Notes: generated from the sequence alone by a model not told the origin. 64,000 nucleotides of DNA from an uncultured Pelagibacteraceae bacterium (GCA_902523615.1 CABYZW010000002.1:34808-98807); one strand, 5' to 3'; counted from the stretch's first letter, positions 49,249 to 59,920 are shown. A program made the numbers and translations.

Positions 49249-49275
49249 AAAAAAAAATGGGCATATGCCCATTTT
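49249..49275 (-). terminator. Intrinsic terminator/attenuator in the metK-nusA gap, just upstream of the nusA start
   Basis: Minus strand AAAATGGGC-ATAT-GCCCATTTT followed by T run (TTTTT after the stem; 9 Ts in 49249-49257 including stem bases), then GGAGTGGATAAAAATATG (nusA SD and start). Confidence 0.8.
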
Positions 49276-49329
49276 GATATTTCAACAATGTGTCATGAAT
49301 ATAATAAAGTTTTTTTTTAATTCAACAGA

Positions 49330-50499
49330 CTATTTCAAAAAAATGTCTGTTTTATCAGTTTTTTCCCAAGAAAACGAACCATTATCATCTGGTGTTCTTC
49401 CAAAGTGACCATAAGCAGATGTTTTTTCATATATAGGTTTATTCAAATTCAACATCTCTCTAATGCCTCTTGGACTCAAATCAAAATTATCTTTTATTTT
49501 TTCTACAACAAATTTATTTTTATCTAAATCATCGTCAAACAAATCCACATATATTGATAAAGGTTTAGATACACCGATTGCATATGCTAATTGAATCAAA
49601 CATTTTTCTGATATCTTCGAGTGAACAATATTTTTTGCTATATATCTTGCTACATAAGCTGCTGATCTATCAACTTTCGTGGGGTCCTTTCCAGAAAAAG
49701 CTCCGCCCCCATGTGGCGCAGCACCACCATAAGTGTCAACTATAATCTTTCTTCCAGTCAATCCACAATCTCCATCCGGGCCACCTATTACAAAATTTCC
49801 TGTAGGATTAACATAAAATTCATCTTCTTTAAAATCTTTAAGAAAATTTTGTGGTATAGATTTAAGCATATAAGGTCTCAATAAGTCTCTAACTTGAGAT
49901 TGATTTATATCAGCAGAATGTTGAGAAGAAATGACTATTGATTTTACTTTCTCTGGTTTTCCATCGACATATTCAAATGTAACTTGGCTTTTGGAGTCTG
50001 GTTCAATGTTTTGTAATTTACCAGATTTTCTATCCTCAGCCATTAATCTTAATATTTTATGAGAATAATGAATGGGTGCTGGCATCAATACATCTGTTTC
50101 ATTGCATGCATATCCAAACATTATACCTTGATCACCTGCACCTTCATCTTTATTGCTTGTTGAATCTACTCCCATGGCAATATCTGCAGATTGTGAATGT
50201 AAATGGCTTTCAATTTTTGTGGCTTCCTTCCAAGTAAACCCTTTTTGATCATAACCAATATCTTTGATGCAATTTCTAACTTTTTCAATTATATGATCTT
50301 TTTTGATTTCAGGGCCTCTAACTTCGCCAGCTAAGACCACTTTATTAGTTGTAGTAAGAGTTTCACAAGCAACTCTTGAAAATGGATCTTTAGAAAGATA
50401 ACTATCAACAACCATATCGGAAATCCTATCTGAAACTTTATCTGGATGACCTTCTGATACAGACTCACTAGTAAAAAGATAATTTTTATGTCCACTCAT
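49330..50499 (-). CDS. metK: S-adenosylmethionine synthetase
   Basis: [51 protein letters not shown]. Confidence 0.97.
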   Translation of the reverse strand: MSGHKNYLFTSESVSEGHPDKVSDRISDMVVDSYLSKDPFSRVACETLTTTNKVVLAGEVRGPEIKKDHIIEKVRNCIKDIGYDQKGFTWKEATKIESHLHSQSADIAMGVDSTSNKDEGAGDQGIMFGYACNETDVLMPAPIHYSHKILRLMAEDRKSGKLQNIEPDSKSQVTFEYVDGKPEKVKSIVISSQHSADINQSQVRDLLRPYMLKSIPQNFLKDFKEDEFYVNPTGNFVIGGPDGDCGLTGRKIIVDTYGGAAPHGGGAFSGKDPTKVDRSAAYVARYIAKNIVHSKISEKCLIQLAYAIGVSKPLSIYVDLFDDDLDKNKFVVEKIKDNFDLSPRGIREMLNLNKPIYEKTSAYGHFGRTPDDNGSFSWEKTDKTDIFLK

Positions 50500-52036
50500 T
50501 CTTGATTTTATTAAATGAAAATATTATGAAAATATACATTAAAATTAATAATCCAAAAATTTTATTTCCATATACTGAAAATATTGTTGGTTGTATTTCT
50601 CTTTTTTCATTAAGATCAATATATCCTGACTGACCAAAGCTTACACTTTGTTCAATAATACCCAACGGATTTATTATTGCAGCAATACCATTATTTGAAG
50701 ATCGAACAACATATTTTCCACTTTCAATAGCTCTTAAAATACTATGATCAAAATGTTGTTTTGGTCCAAATGAATTACCGAACCAACCATCTTCAGATAT
50801 ATTTATAATTATGTCAAATTTTGAGTCTTCAAATAATCTACCAGTATAAATTATTTCATAACAAATAAGAGGTAAAATTTTTAGAGAAAATTTATTTTTT
50901 TTTATTTCAATAATTTCTCTTTTGTTGCCTTTTGAAAATGAATTATAGTTATTTGTTAAAGTTTTTAGACCGATTTTTTCTAAAACATTTTCAATTGGTA
51001 AAAATTCACCAAACGGAACTAAATTGTTTTTATTATAAATTTCTAATAAATTAAATTCATTATCGTATATCGAAAGCGAATTAAAATATTCTTTATTTCC
51101 CTCGATTATTGACTGATTATTAGTTCCAATGATTACATAGTGATTTGCACTAAAATTTTCAATAAATAATGTTTTATATTTATCATAATCTTTATCTGAA
51201 ATATTTTGCAAAATGCCCTCCGGCCATACGAATATAGTTTTTTCACTATCATTTGGATTACTCAATTTAATTAAATCATTAACAATTGAAATAGTATCTG
51301 TCTCTAAATAGAATCTATCAAGACTGATATTGGAACCAATTGTCCTAACTTTGTATTGATAAATTTTTTTGTCAGATTTATAAAATCTCTCTTTATAAAA
51401 ATGACCATAAAAATAGAAAATCGATATGATTATTAAAAAAAAAATAAAAATACCTGTGTCCTTTTTTGTTTTTTTTAAAATTAATATAACTGGGCTAGTA
51501 AAAAAAGTAATACATATAAGGTTTAATCCATAAGTGCCAATTATCGAAGTAATGCTTAATATTTCTAATTGGGAGGTAAGACTATATACGATTAAATTCC
51601 ATGGAAAACCAGTCAAGATTGTGCCTCTAATAAATTCCACTATTCCAAATGTAAGGGAAAAAACTAAAAGTGAGCTGACAAGATTCTTTGGTTTAAGGAT
51701 TATAAAAATATAAGAGACTAAGCCATAAAATGTACCTAAAAAAAATGGTATTAAAAATATTGTTAATGGAATTAAAAATTTAAAGTTTTGGTCAAAAGTT
51801 AAAGATATTGATATCCAATATAAGTTAGTAGAAAAGTAGCCAAATCCAAATAGCCAACCATAAATAAAAAATAAACTCTTATTTTTATTTAAATCAGATT
51901 TTTTTATTAAAAATAAGAAAAATAAAGTGAAAGTTATAAAATTTATAAAAAAATAATTTAAAGGAGCTAGGCTTAAGGAAGAAGCCATTCCCAAGATAAT
52001 TAAGAATACTAGTTCACTATAAAATTTTATATTCAA
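50486..52036 (-). CDS. lnt: Apolipoprotein N-acyltransferase
   Basis: 516 aa, multi-TM plus nitrilase domain: [72 protein letters not shown]. Confidence 0.93.
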   Translation of the reverse strand: MNIKFYSELVFLIILGMASSLSLAPLNYFFINFITFTLFFLFLIKKSDLNKNKSLFFIYGWLFGFGYFSTNLYWISISLTFDQNFKFLIPLTIFLIPFFLGTFYGLVSYIFIILKPKNLVSSLLVFSLTFGIVEFIRGTILTGFPWNLIVYSLTSQLEILSITSIIGTYGLNLICITFFTSPVILILKKTKKDTGIFIFFLIIISIFYFYGHFYKERFYKSDKKIYQYKVRTIGSNISLDRFYLETDTISIVNDLIKLSNPNDSEKTIFVWPEGILQNISDKDYDKYKTLFIENFSANHYVIIGTNNQSIIEGNKEYFNSLSIYDNEFNLLEIYNKNNLVPFGEFLPIENVLEKIGLKTLTNNYNSFSKGNKREIIEIKKNKFSLKILPLICYEIIYTGRLFEDSKFDIIINISEDGWFGNSFGPKQHFDHSILRAIESGKYVVRSSNNGIAAIINPLGIIEQSVSFGQSGYIDLNEKREIQPTIFSVYGNKIFGLLILMYIFIIFSFNKIKNEWT

Positions 52037-52037
52037 T

Positions 52038-52499
52038 TTAATTTAACTTTGAAATTACCGATTGATATATACGCTTTTCTTCTCTTAACATTTTAATATA
52101 ATCTTTATCTTTAATATGATCAAAGCTAAGCAAATGAAGAAAGCCGTGAATGAATATCCTTATTAATTTTTCTTTAAAAAGTTTCTGAGATTGAGATTTT
52201 GGTTTGTCTATAAAATTATAACTTATAATAATATCTCCCAAATAGCTTTCTCTAGATATCTTTAACTTATTACTAAATGGAAATGATAAAATATCTGTAG
52301 ATTTATTTTTGTTCCTAAAATTTTTATTCAACTTTTTAATATATTTGTTGTTAGATAACATAAGAGTAAAGCTTACCTTTTTATTTATAAATTTATACTT
52401 GGATGGAAATGCTCTACAAATTTTTTTAAAAAAAAGATCTTTATTCTTAAGTCTTTTAGACCAAGCCTTCTCTTCAGAGAAGACATTTACATTAATCAT
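52038..52499 (-). CDS. ybeY: Endoribonuclease YbeY
   Basis: LSFPF...LGDIIISYNFI...FIHGFLHLLSFDHIKDKDYIKM (HGxLHLxGxDH). Confidence 0.9.
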   Translation of the reverse strand: MINVNVFSEEKAWSKRLKNKDLFFKKICRAFPSKYKFINKKVSFTLMLSNNKYIKKLNKNFRNKNKSTDILSFPFSNKLKISRESYLGDIIISYNFIDKPKSQSQKLFKEKLIRIFIHGFLHLLSFDHIKDKDYIKMLREEKRIYQSVISKLN

Positions 52500-53487
52500 T
52501 TTTAGAATAAGCTTTTACTATTTTTGAGACAAGTGGATGTCTTACTACATCTGAGTGGTCAAAATCTATAATCGCTATTTCACTCAAATTACCTAATAAA
52601 TTTTTCGATCTAACAAGACCAGACATATTTTTATTTGGCAAATCAATTTGGGTCGGGTCACCGTTTACTACAATTTTTGAATTTTCACCAATCCTAGTTA
52701 AAAACATCTTAATTTGAGTATCACTAGCGTTTTGAGCTTCATCTAAAATAGCAAATGAGTTTTTCAGTGTTCTTCCTCTCATAAATGCGAGAGGAGCAAT
52801 TTCTATATCTCCAATTTCAATCATTCTTTGTATTTTTTCAAAGTCAAAAAGATCATAAAGAGAGTCGTATAATGGTCGTAAATATGGATCTACTTTTTCC
52901 TTCATATCTCCAGGTAAAAAACCTAAGCGTTCACCCGCTTCAACAGCTGGCCTTGATAAAATTATTCTTTCAATTTTTTTTTCTAGAAGCATAGTAAGAC
53001 CAACTGCTACAGCTAAAAACGTTTTGCCAGTTCCTGCAGGTCCAGAAGAAATAACGATATCACTTTGTCTCAATGCTCTAACATATAATTTTTGTTTTTC
53101 AGATCTTGGGATTATTGATTTTTTTGGTGTTTTAATGATATCTGTAATATTGTTATTTTTTACTTTTTCATTAATCATAAATTTATCTACAGATGAGATT
53201 ATATCTTTGCTCTCAATATTTCCATTATTAATAAATTGATTTGCTAAAAATTGAATTGCATTTTTGACTATCTCATTTTTTTGAGTATTAGATTTAATTA
53301 AGATTGAATTTCCTCTAGAATATAAACTAGATTGGGTAATTTTTTCTAATTCTTTCAAATTTTTGTTAAATTCTCCAGCCACACCCATAAATAAATCATT
53401 ATCATGAAATATAACACTCAATGAGTTATTTTCTGAATAAACAAACTTAAGGGATGGATTGATATTTTTTCTTGTTAAATTATTCAA
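52492..53487 (-). CDS. phoH: PhoH-family ATPase (YbeZ)
   Basis: SGPAGTGKTFLAVAVG, RPAVEAGERLGFLPGDMKEKVDPYLRPLYD, ILDEAQNAS. Confidence 0.93.
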   Translation of the reverse strand: MNNLTRKNINPSLKFVYSENNSLSVIFHDNDLFMGVAGEFNKNLKELEKITQSSLYSRGNSILIKSNTQKNEIVKNAIQFLANQFINNGNIESKDIISSVDKFMINEKVKNNNITDIIKTPKKSIIPRSEKQKLYVRALRQSDIVISSGPAGTGKTFLAVAVGLTMLLEKKIERIILSRPAVEAGERLGFLPGDMKEKVDPYLRPLYDSLYDLFDFEKIQRMIEIGDIEIAPLAFMRGRTLKNSFAILDEAQNASDTQIKMFLTRIGENSKIVVNGDPTQIDLPNKNMSGLVRSKNLLGNLSEIAIIDFDHSDVVRHPLVSKIVKAYSKND

Positions 53488-53490
53488 TTT

Positions 53491-54819
53491 CTAAGCTACC
53501 TTTTGATTAAGAATATCTATTGTTTCGCCAAACAAAGAACTTCTATTGCTATGAGTTATTTTTACAGGAATAATTTTTCCAATATCCTCTTTTTTCCCTT
53601 CAAAGAGCACTGGGGTCATATATTCTGATCGACCAAAAAATTTTGTTTTATTATCACTTAAGTTTGTTACTAAAACATTTATAATTTTATCTTCAAGAGA
53701 TTTATTCATTTTAATCTGATTTTCAAATAATTGATCCTGAATTTTTTTTAACCTTTCTGATGAAATTTTTCTATCTATTGTCTTTAAATCTGCCGCCACA
53801 GTACCAGGTCTTGGACTGAAAATAAATGAATATGAGTTTATAAACTTTATTCTATCAATGAGTTTAAGAGTTTCGATAAAGTCTTCTTGATTTTCTCCAG
53901 GATAACCAATTATAAAATCGCTTGAGAATTTTATTTTTGGATTAATCATTTTTAATTCATCATATATATTTAGATATTCGTCTACAGAATGTTTTCTGTT
54001 CATCAAATTTAAAATTCTATTGGAACCACTTTGAATTGGCAAATGAACTAAAGGCATTAACTTTTTTGAGTGCTTATAAACTTGAATCAAATCTTTTGAC
54101 ATGTCTTTAGGATGAGAAGTAGTGTATCTAATTCTTTTAATTCCTGATATTTTTTCAATTTCTAATATTAAGTTTGATAGTTTGTAGTTTTCACTCTCAT
54201 AAGCATTAACATTTTGTCCCAATAATATTATTTCTTTTGTTCCTCTATCCTCTAAGTATTTCACTTCGTCTAAAATCTGCTTAAAAGGTCTAGAATACTC
54301 TGGCCCTCTAGTGTAAGGAACTACGCAAAAATTACAAAATTTATCGCATCCTTCTTGAATGGTAAGAAGCGAAGAAGTATTTGCTGTATCATTTTTTATA
54401 TTATTTAAATATTTAAATTTCGAAATAGCATCAAAATCTGTTTCTTCAATTTTTATTTTTTTTTCAATGTAATTTAAAATAGCATCATTAATTTTATGGT
54501 AAGACTGAGGTCCTATAACTAGATCTATATATGGCTCTCTCCTAATCATTTCCTGACCTTCAGCTTGAGCCACACAACCAGTAATAATTAAAAGAGGTTT
54601 TTTTTTAGCTTTAAATCTTTTTTTAACTCTACCCACTTCATGATAAACTTTTTCTTTAGCCTTGTCTCTAATATGACATGTATTTATCAAGTAACAGTCT
54701 ACATACTCACTTTTTTCAGTTTTTTCATATCCAATTTTTTTTATTGAGTCATAAATACGATTCGAGTCATATTCATTCATTTGACATCCAAATGTTTTTA
54801 TAAATATTTTTTTATTCAT
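53491..54819 (-). CDS. miaB: tRNA-2-methylthio-N6-dimethylallyladenosine synthase
   Basis: FIKTFGCQMNEYDSNRIYD, IQEGCDKFCNFCVVPYTRGPEYSR radical-SAM CxxxCxxC. Confidence 0.96.
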   Translation of the reverse strand: MNKKIFIKTFGCQMNEYDSNRIYDSIKKIGYEKTEKSEYVDCYLINTCHIRDKAKEKVYHEVGRVKKRFKAKKKPLLIITGCVAQAEGQEMIRREPYIDLVIGPQSYHKINDAILNYIEKKIKIEETDFDAISKFKYLNNIKNDTANTSSLLTIQEGCDKFCNFCVVPYTRGPEYSRPFKQILDEVKYLEDRGTKEIILLGQNVNAYESENYKLSNLILEIEKISGIKRIRYTTSHPKDMSKDLIQVYKHSKKLMPLVHLPIQSGSNRILNLMNRKHSVDEYLNIYDELKMINPKIKFSSDFIIGYPGENQEDFIETLKLIDRIKFINSYSFIFSPRPGTVAADLKTIDRKISSERLKKIQDQLFENQIKMNKSLEDKIINVLVTNLSDNKTKFFGRSEYMTPVLFEGKKEDIGKIIPVKITHSNRSSLFGETIDILNQKVA

Positions 54820-54820
54820 A

Positions 54821-55447
54821 TCATTTTGCTAATTTTGCGGATTCATTATCTATACTTGCATTGAATGATACAGACCTTCTTTCCTCCTCAGTATTGGTAA
54901 AGGGATAGACTGTGTGCATCATGTAGCTTGGAAATAAAAAAAATTCACCTTTTTTTGGAGTTATTATATATGTAGGATTGCACATAAGTTTTTTTGATCC
55001 ATCAATTAACACTAATTTTCCATTATGATTTTTTTTTTTATTTTTTTGAATAGTTTCTCCCATATCAGAAGGTACCTTAAGATATCCCACTCCAGAAATG
55101 TGACCATTGTGATAATGTACGGGGTTATACTCATTTTTAAATTGTCTAACAACCCAAGAAGACAAAACATCGAATTTTTTTAAAATTGTGTTGTTTTCTT
55201 TTAAAATCCATTTTTGGCAACTTTCTCCTAAAAATTCTCCCCACTTAATCTTCCTCATAAATTCTTCTGTTAAAATGAATTCCTGACTTACATTGCCAAC
55301 TAATTCCGATCCATAATCTTGATTTTTAGATTTTTTCTCATCTTTTACCAAATTATCGATATATGAATTTATTTGATCTATGATGTCTGGTGGTATTATT
55401 ACTTTAGCTATTGATGGTCCAAAAGGTTTTATTATCTCAAAACTCAT
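54821..55447 (-). CDS. Putative 2OG-Fe(II) oxygenase
   Basis: 208 aa; YNPVHYHNGHISGVGYLKVPSDMG...GEFFLFPSYMMHTVYPF double-stranded beta-helix type HxN...H motif. Confidence 0.7.
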   Translation of the reverse strand: MSFEIIKPFGPSIAKVIIPPDIIDQINSYIDNLVKDEKKSKNQDYGSELVGNVSQEFILTEEFMRKIKWGEFLGESCQKWILKENNTILKKFDVLSSWVVRQFKNEYNPVHYHNGHISGVGYLKVPSDMGETIQKNKKKNHNGKLVLIDGSKKLMCNPTYIITPKKGEFFLFPSYMMHTVYPFTNTEEERRSVSFNASIDNESAKLAK

Positions 55448-55872
55448 TTATTTTTTTTAATGCCATATAGTTCCAATTTATGATCTACTAACTCGTAACC
55501 ATATTTTTCAGCAACTTTTTTTTGTAAATTTTCTATTTCTTCGTCAACAAATTCTATGATTTCTCCAGACTTTATATCAATTAAATGATCATGATGACCT
55601 TCATTTAATTCCTCATATCTTGCTTTACCACCTCTAAAATCATGTTTAGTTAAAATTCCTGCTTCTTCAAAAAGTTTAACTGTTCTGTAAACTGTGGCTA
55701 TACTTATTTTTGAATCAATTTTAGACACACGGCTGTATAATTCATCAACATCTGGATGATCAGATTCTCCATAAGCAGCTTTTGACTCTGAAATAACCTT
55801 AGCAATAATTCGCCTCTGTTCAGTTAATTTTACACCTTTAGATAAACATTTTTTTTCGATAGTGTCATTCAT
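55444..55872 (-). CDS. fur: Fur-family transcriptional regulator
   Basis: GVKLTEQRRIIAKVISES, ISIATVYRTVKLFEEAGILTKHDF, EGHHDHLIDIKSGEIIEF. Confidence 0.9.
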   Translation of the reverse strand: MNDTIEKKCLSKGVKLTEQRRIIAKVISESKAAYGESDHPDVDELYSRVSKIDSKISIATVYRTVKLFEEAGILTKHDFRGGKARYEELNEGHHDHLIDIKSGEIIEFVDEEIENLQKKVAEKYGYELVDHKLELYGIKKNK

Positions 55873-55880
55873 ACTTAATT

Positions 55881-56267
55881 TTAACTTATATAAAGTGGAT
55901 TAATCAAATTTTTTTTAACATTAAATTTATCGCATAGATTGGGAATATTTTCATATCTAAAATCTTTTTCATTCTCAAAATCTTTAAAACTATAACAATA
56001 ATAATCAATTTTATTAACTAAATGTATTGCCTTTATTATAGAAAGTGAATTTCTTATACCTGCAAAACTACCTGGTCCTCTATTTACATATAAACTAGAA
56101 ATATCTTTTATTTTAAGAGATTTTGACATTAAAAAATCATTAATTAAGATCATTAATTTTTCATAATTAGTTTTACTATTTTTATGACTAACACTATAAA
56201 CATTACCATTATCAATGATCATTAAAAAAATTTTTTCTTTAGCGGCATCTATTATAATTTTAGTCAT
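55881..56267 (-). CDS. tsaB: tRNA threonylcarbamoyladenosine biosynthesis protein TsaB (short form)
   Basis: 128 aa; SSLYVNRGPGSFAGIRNSLSIIKAIHLV is the TsaB GPGSFTGxR signature; upstream of fur-miaB. Confidence 0.75.
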   Translation of the reverse strand: MTKIIIDAAKEKIFLMIIDNGNVYSVSHKNSKTNYEKLMILINDFLMSKSLKIKDISSLYVNRGPGSFAGIRNSLSIIKAIHLVNKIDYYCYSFKDFENEKDFRYENIPNLCDKFNVKKNLINPLYIS

Positions 56268-57276
56268 ATCTTTTTTTTGTAATGTAACAGATTCTATTGC
56301 AGAAGATTATAGTAGTAAACAATATTCATCAGATGAGGGTGTTTTATCAATTATGTATCATCGTTTTAACGAGTCAAAATACCCATCTACAAATATTCAA
56401 ATGAATATTTTTAAAAAACATGTAGAAATTATAAAAAATTCTAATTTTGATTTTTATAATCCAGTTGAATTTGAAAAAAACTTTAAACAAACGAAGAAGA
56501 AAAAAAAGATTTTACTAACAATTGATGATGCATTTTCATCTTTTTATAATGAGGCGTGGCCATATTTAAAGAAAAATAAAATTCCATTCATATTATTTGT
56601 ATCAACTGAACCTGTAGGCAAAAATGGGTATATGACATGGGAACAAATTAAAGAAATAGAAAAAACAGATTTTGCATCTATTGGTCATCATTCTCATACA
56701 CATGATTATTTAATAGATAAAACTGATGAAGAATTTATTGACGACATATTAAAAGCTAATAAAATTTTTATAGAAAAAATTGGCTATATACCTCCTCTAT
56801 TTTCTTATCCATTTGGAGAATATTCGAAATTCATGAAAGAATATATATCAAAAAATTTTAAACTTGCCTTTGGTCAGCACTCAGGCGTTATAGACGTGAA
56901 TAAAGAAAAATTTGAGTTACCAAGATTTCCAATTAATGAAAATTATGGTGAGCTTAAAAGATTTAAATCTATAATTAATTCATTTCCATTAGAGTATAAA
57001 AGATTAATGCCTGAGGAAAAAAAAATTAATAATCAAACAAACCCACCTAAATTTAAAGTTGAATTTTTTGATGATCAAGAAAATATAAAAAATATTAATT
57101 GCTATTCTAATGAAGGAGATAAGTGGGAAAAGTCAAAAACTTATTTTGATGGTAATAATTTATCAATTATATTTAGGGCACCTTTTAAGCCTAGACGTGG
57201 AAGAATAAATTGTTCTTTAAACGATGGAGATAAATGGAGATGGTTTGGAGTTCAATTTATTATAGCAAAAAACTAA
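56215..57276 (+). CDS. Polysaccharide deacetylase family protein (exported)
   Basis: Signal peptide MIIKKIFSLAASIIILVISFFCNV; LSIMYHRF, LLTIDDAFSSFYNEAWPYLKKNKIPFILFVSTEPVG, ASIGHHSHTHDYL. Confidence 0.88.
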   Translation: MIIKKIFSLAASIIILVISFFCNVTDSIAEDYSSKQYSSDEGVLSIMYHRFNESKYPSTNIQMNIFKKHVEIIKNSNFDFYNPVEFEKNFKQTKKKKKILLTIDDAFSSFYNEAWPYLKKNKIPFILFVSTEPVGKNGYMTWEQIKEIEKTDFASIGHHSHTHDYLIDKTDEEFIDDILKANKIFIEKIGYIPPLFSYPFGEYSKFMKEYISKNFKLAFGQHSGVIDVNKEKFELPRFPINENYGELKRFKSIINSFPLEYKRLMPEEKKINNQTNPPKFKVEFFDDQENIKNINCYSNEGDKWEKSKTYFDGNNLSIIFRAPFKPRRGRINCSLNDGDKWRWFGVQFIIAKN

Positions 57277-58322
57277 ATTAGACTGTCAAGATCGATACTA
57301 GATGGAAGTAATTTAGCATCATCAAAGTCCTTTAGATTATTTTGTTTAATAATTTTTTGTAAAACATCAACATACTGTTCTCCTGTTTCGGCATACTCAT
57401 TTAAATATTTTGAGAGGACTATACTATCTAAAGGTTTTTTTTGATCTCTAAGCTTAGCTCTTGCTTTTCTAAATTCTACGTAAGACGAGTGTGTATTTAA
57501 ATTTCTTTGATATGCTCTTACTGAAGCTTGTAGAACATTAAACTTCATTACTTTATGACCCTCATTCTTATCTGCTTCTTTAGGTTTGAGTCCTTCTCCA
57601 GACCAAGTCCATTGGCCAAATAATGCATTTCCTTCTTGGGCAAATCTAGATGTTCCCCAACCAGTTTCTTTAGCTGCTTGAGCTATAGCCAAAGATACTG
57701 GAACTTCATCCATTCTTATTTTGAGAATCGACAAATCTTTAGAGGTAACACCGTACTGTTTATATTTGCTTTCAAGCCATTTTTTTTCTAAGCTTGAATT
57801 ATTATTTTTGTTTATAATACTAAAAAGTCGCTTCCTATCAATTTTTATGTTGTTATTTTCCTTTAAAACTAATGGTAAAACAATTTGAATAAAAAAATCT
57901 TTTCTTTTTTTTGTATCTTCAATCATTTTAATCTCGTTAGGCAATAAAGTAAGAGCTACTGGTTTAACTAATTTTTTTTCTCTTACTTCTTTTAACGTGT
58001 AATTTGTATCTTCAAATAGTTGCTTAATAGTAGAAGCATTTAATCTGACGGAGTCTACCTCCAGGTCATTTAAACTAAAAATATCTACTAAGAGATCTTT
58101 TTCATTTAGAGGCTCTTTACTCTTACCTTCATTATTCAATGTATAAGCTAGAATAGCTTTAGAATTATTTTGAAATTCTAAATTTTTATTATTTTTATAA
58201 TTTATGATTAAAGGCAAACAATAAAAAAAAATTAAAGTTATAAGAGAACTTAAAAAAATTTTTGGAATAGATCCAAAATTTTTTTGATCAAAATATTTTA
58301 TAAATTTAATATTCTTTTTCAT
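57273..58322 (-). CDS. Bax-like glucosaminidase family protein
   Basis: VPVSLAIAQAAKETGWGTSRFAQEGNALFGQWTWSGEGLKPKEADKNEGHKVMKFNVLQASVRAYQRNLNTHSSYVEFRKAR. Confidence 0.85.
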   Translation of the reverse strand: MKKNIKFIKYFDQKNFGSIPKIFLSSLITLIFFYCLPLIINYKNNKNLEFQNNSKAILAYTLNNEGKSKEPLNEKDLLVDIFSLNDLEVDSVRLNASTIKQLFEDTNYTLKEVREKKLVKPVALTLLPNEIKMIEDTKKRKDFFIQIVLPLVLKENNNIKIDRKRLFSIINKNNNSSLEKKWLESKYKQYGVTSKDLSILKIRMDEVPVSLAIAQAAKETGWGTSRFAQEGNALFGQWTWSGEGLKPKEADKNEGHKVMKFNVLQASVRAYQRNLNTHSSYVEFRKARAKLRDQKKPLDSIVLSKYLNEYAETGEQYVDVLQKIIKQNNLKDFDDAKLLPSSIDLDSLI

Positions 58323-58324
58323 AT

Positions 58325-58864
58325 TTAAACTGCATCTACCTCTTTAATTTCTGGAATATAGTGACGCAAAAGATTTTGAACTCCTTGTTTTAAAGTCATT
58401 GTAGAACTTGGACACCCAGAACAACTTCCCTGTAACTGAACTTTAACTACTCCATCTTTAAATTCTTTAAATTTGATATCGCCACCATCTCTAGCAACAG
58501 CTGGTCTTATTTTTTCGTCTAATATTTTGATAATTTTTCTCTCTATGTCTTCTAAGTCTTTAGAATTCTCATTTAAATCTTTCTTGATAACATATTCATT
58601 ACCTTCAGAATAAAAATCATTTATTAACGATATTGCAATATGTTTTATCTCATCCCACGTTGCATTATCGTATTTATTAATTGAGATAAAATCTTTACTT
58701 AGAAAGATGCTTTGCACTCCATCAATAGACAGTAAATTTTTGACTAACACATTGTTAGTTTCATCTTTTTTTGTAATTTCGAAGGATCCACTTTTCGAAA
58801 CTAATTTACTAGGAAGAAATTTAATTGAATTAGGATTTGGTGTAATTTCAGTCTGAACAAACAT
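58325..58864 (-). CDS. NifU/Nfu-type Fe-S scaffold protein
   Basis: MFVQTEITPNPNSIKFLPS N-terminal Nfu domain; IRPAVARDGGDIKFKEFKDGVVKVQLQGSCSGCPSSTMTLKQGVQNLLRHYIPEI. Confidence 0.95.
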   Translation of the reverse strand: MFVQTEITPNPNSIKFLPSKLVSKSGSFEITKKDETNNVLVKNLLSIDGVQSIFLSKDFISINKYDNATWDEIKHIAISLINDFYSEGNEYVIKKDLNENSKDLEDIERKIIKILDEKIRPAVARDGGDIKFKEFKDGVVKVQLQGSCSGCPSSTMTLKQGVQNLLRHYIPEIKEVDAV

Positions 58865-58915
58865 GATTTATATATAATCAATAATTTTAAAATTTAAACT
58901 TATTATTTTAAAAAC

Positions 58916-59917
58916 TTAAAAACCCACTATTTCATGAATTTTTTTAATTTTTTTTGAGGCAATATCACCTGCTTTAAGAGATCCATCTAGAAGAATCTTA
59001 TCTAAATAGCTTTTATCACCTAATAACTTTTTAATTTCAGTTGATATAGGATTAATTTTATCAATTAATGTTTGAGCTAGATTTTCCTTAAAATTAGAAA
59101 AATTTTTTCCAGAAAATTCTTTTATAGATTTTTCCAAAGATGAGTTTGTTAAACTTGTATAAATATTTATCAAATTTCTTGCCTCAGGTCTTTTATTAAG
59201 TTCTTCTATATCTGATGGCATGGGCAACGGGTCAGTTTTTGCTTTTTTTACCTTGTTTATAATTTGATCATTTTCATCTGTTAAATTTATTCGTGCTAAA
59301 TCGGATAACTCAGATTTGCTCATTTTTTTTGTCCCATCTTTGAGACTCATAATTCTTGAATAATTTTTTTGAATTAAAGGCTCAGGCAATTTAAAAAAAT
59401 TTTCTGAATTAAAATCCTTGTTAAATTTTTCAGCTATATCTCTACAAAGCTCTAAATGTTGTTTTTGATCATCTCCAACAGGTACATGAGTTGTGTCATA
59501 TAACAATATATCAGCTGCCATTAATACAGGGTAAGAGTAAAGTCCGATACTTGCCTTTTCTTTATCTTTGCCTGCTTTTTCTTTGAATTGTGTCATTCTA
59601 TTCAACCACCCCATTCTAGCTGTACAACTCAATATCCATGCCGCCTCAGAGTGTGCACTGACTTGTGATTGATTAAAAATAATACTCTTTTCTGGATCAA
59701 TACCACTTGCTACAAAAGTTGCTACAGTTTCTCTAATATTGTCTCTTAATTCGTCAGGAATTTGACCAACAGTTATTGCGTGCAAATCAACTACACAAAA
59801 AATACAATTATTTTCTTTATCATTATTTAAATCAACAAAATTTTTAATAGCTCCTAAATAATTGCCTAAATGGAGATTTCCAGTAGGCTGGACACCCGAA
59901 AAAATTTTTTTTCCCAT
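58916..59917 (-). CDS. trpS: Tryptophanyl-tRNA synthetase
   Basis: [44 protein letters not shown]. Confidence 0.97.
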   Translation of the reverse strand: MGKKIFSGVQPTGNLHLGNYLGAIKNFVDLNNDKENNCIFCVVDLHAITVGQIPDELRDNIRETVATFVASGIDPEKSIIFNQSQVSAHSEAAWILSCTARMGWLNRMTQFKEKAGKDKEKASIGLYSYPVLMAADILLYDTTHVPVGDDQKQHLELCRDIAEKFNKDFNSENFFKLPEPLIQKNYSRIMSLKDGTKKMSKSELSDLARINLTDENDQIINKVKKAKTDPLPMPSDIEELNKRPEARNLINIYTSLTNSSLEKSIKEFSGKNFSNFKENLAQTLIDKINPISTEIKKLLGDKSYLDKILLDGSLKAGDIASKKIKKIHEIVGF

Positions 59918-59920
59918 AAT

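Noticed and set aside
49234-49272. Upstream nusA start at 49272 (MGICPFFFGVDKN...)
   Set aside because: This start lies within the terminator hairpin; the downstream start MLNKRADK has an SD (GGAG) and matches the NusA N-terminus.
49330-50520. SAM riboswitch before metK
   Set aside because: metK overlaps the upstream lnt gene, leaving no leader space; no SAM-II/SAM-V-like element seen.
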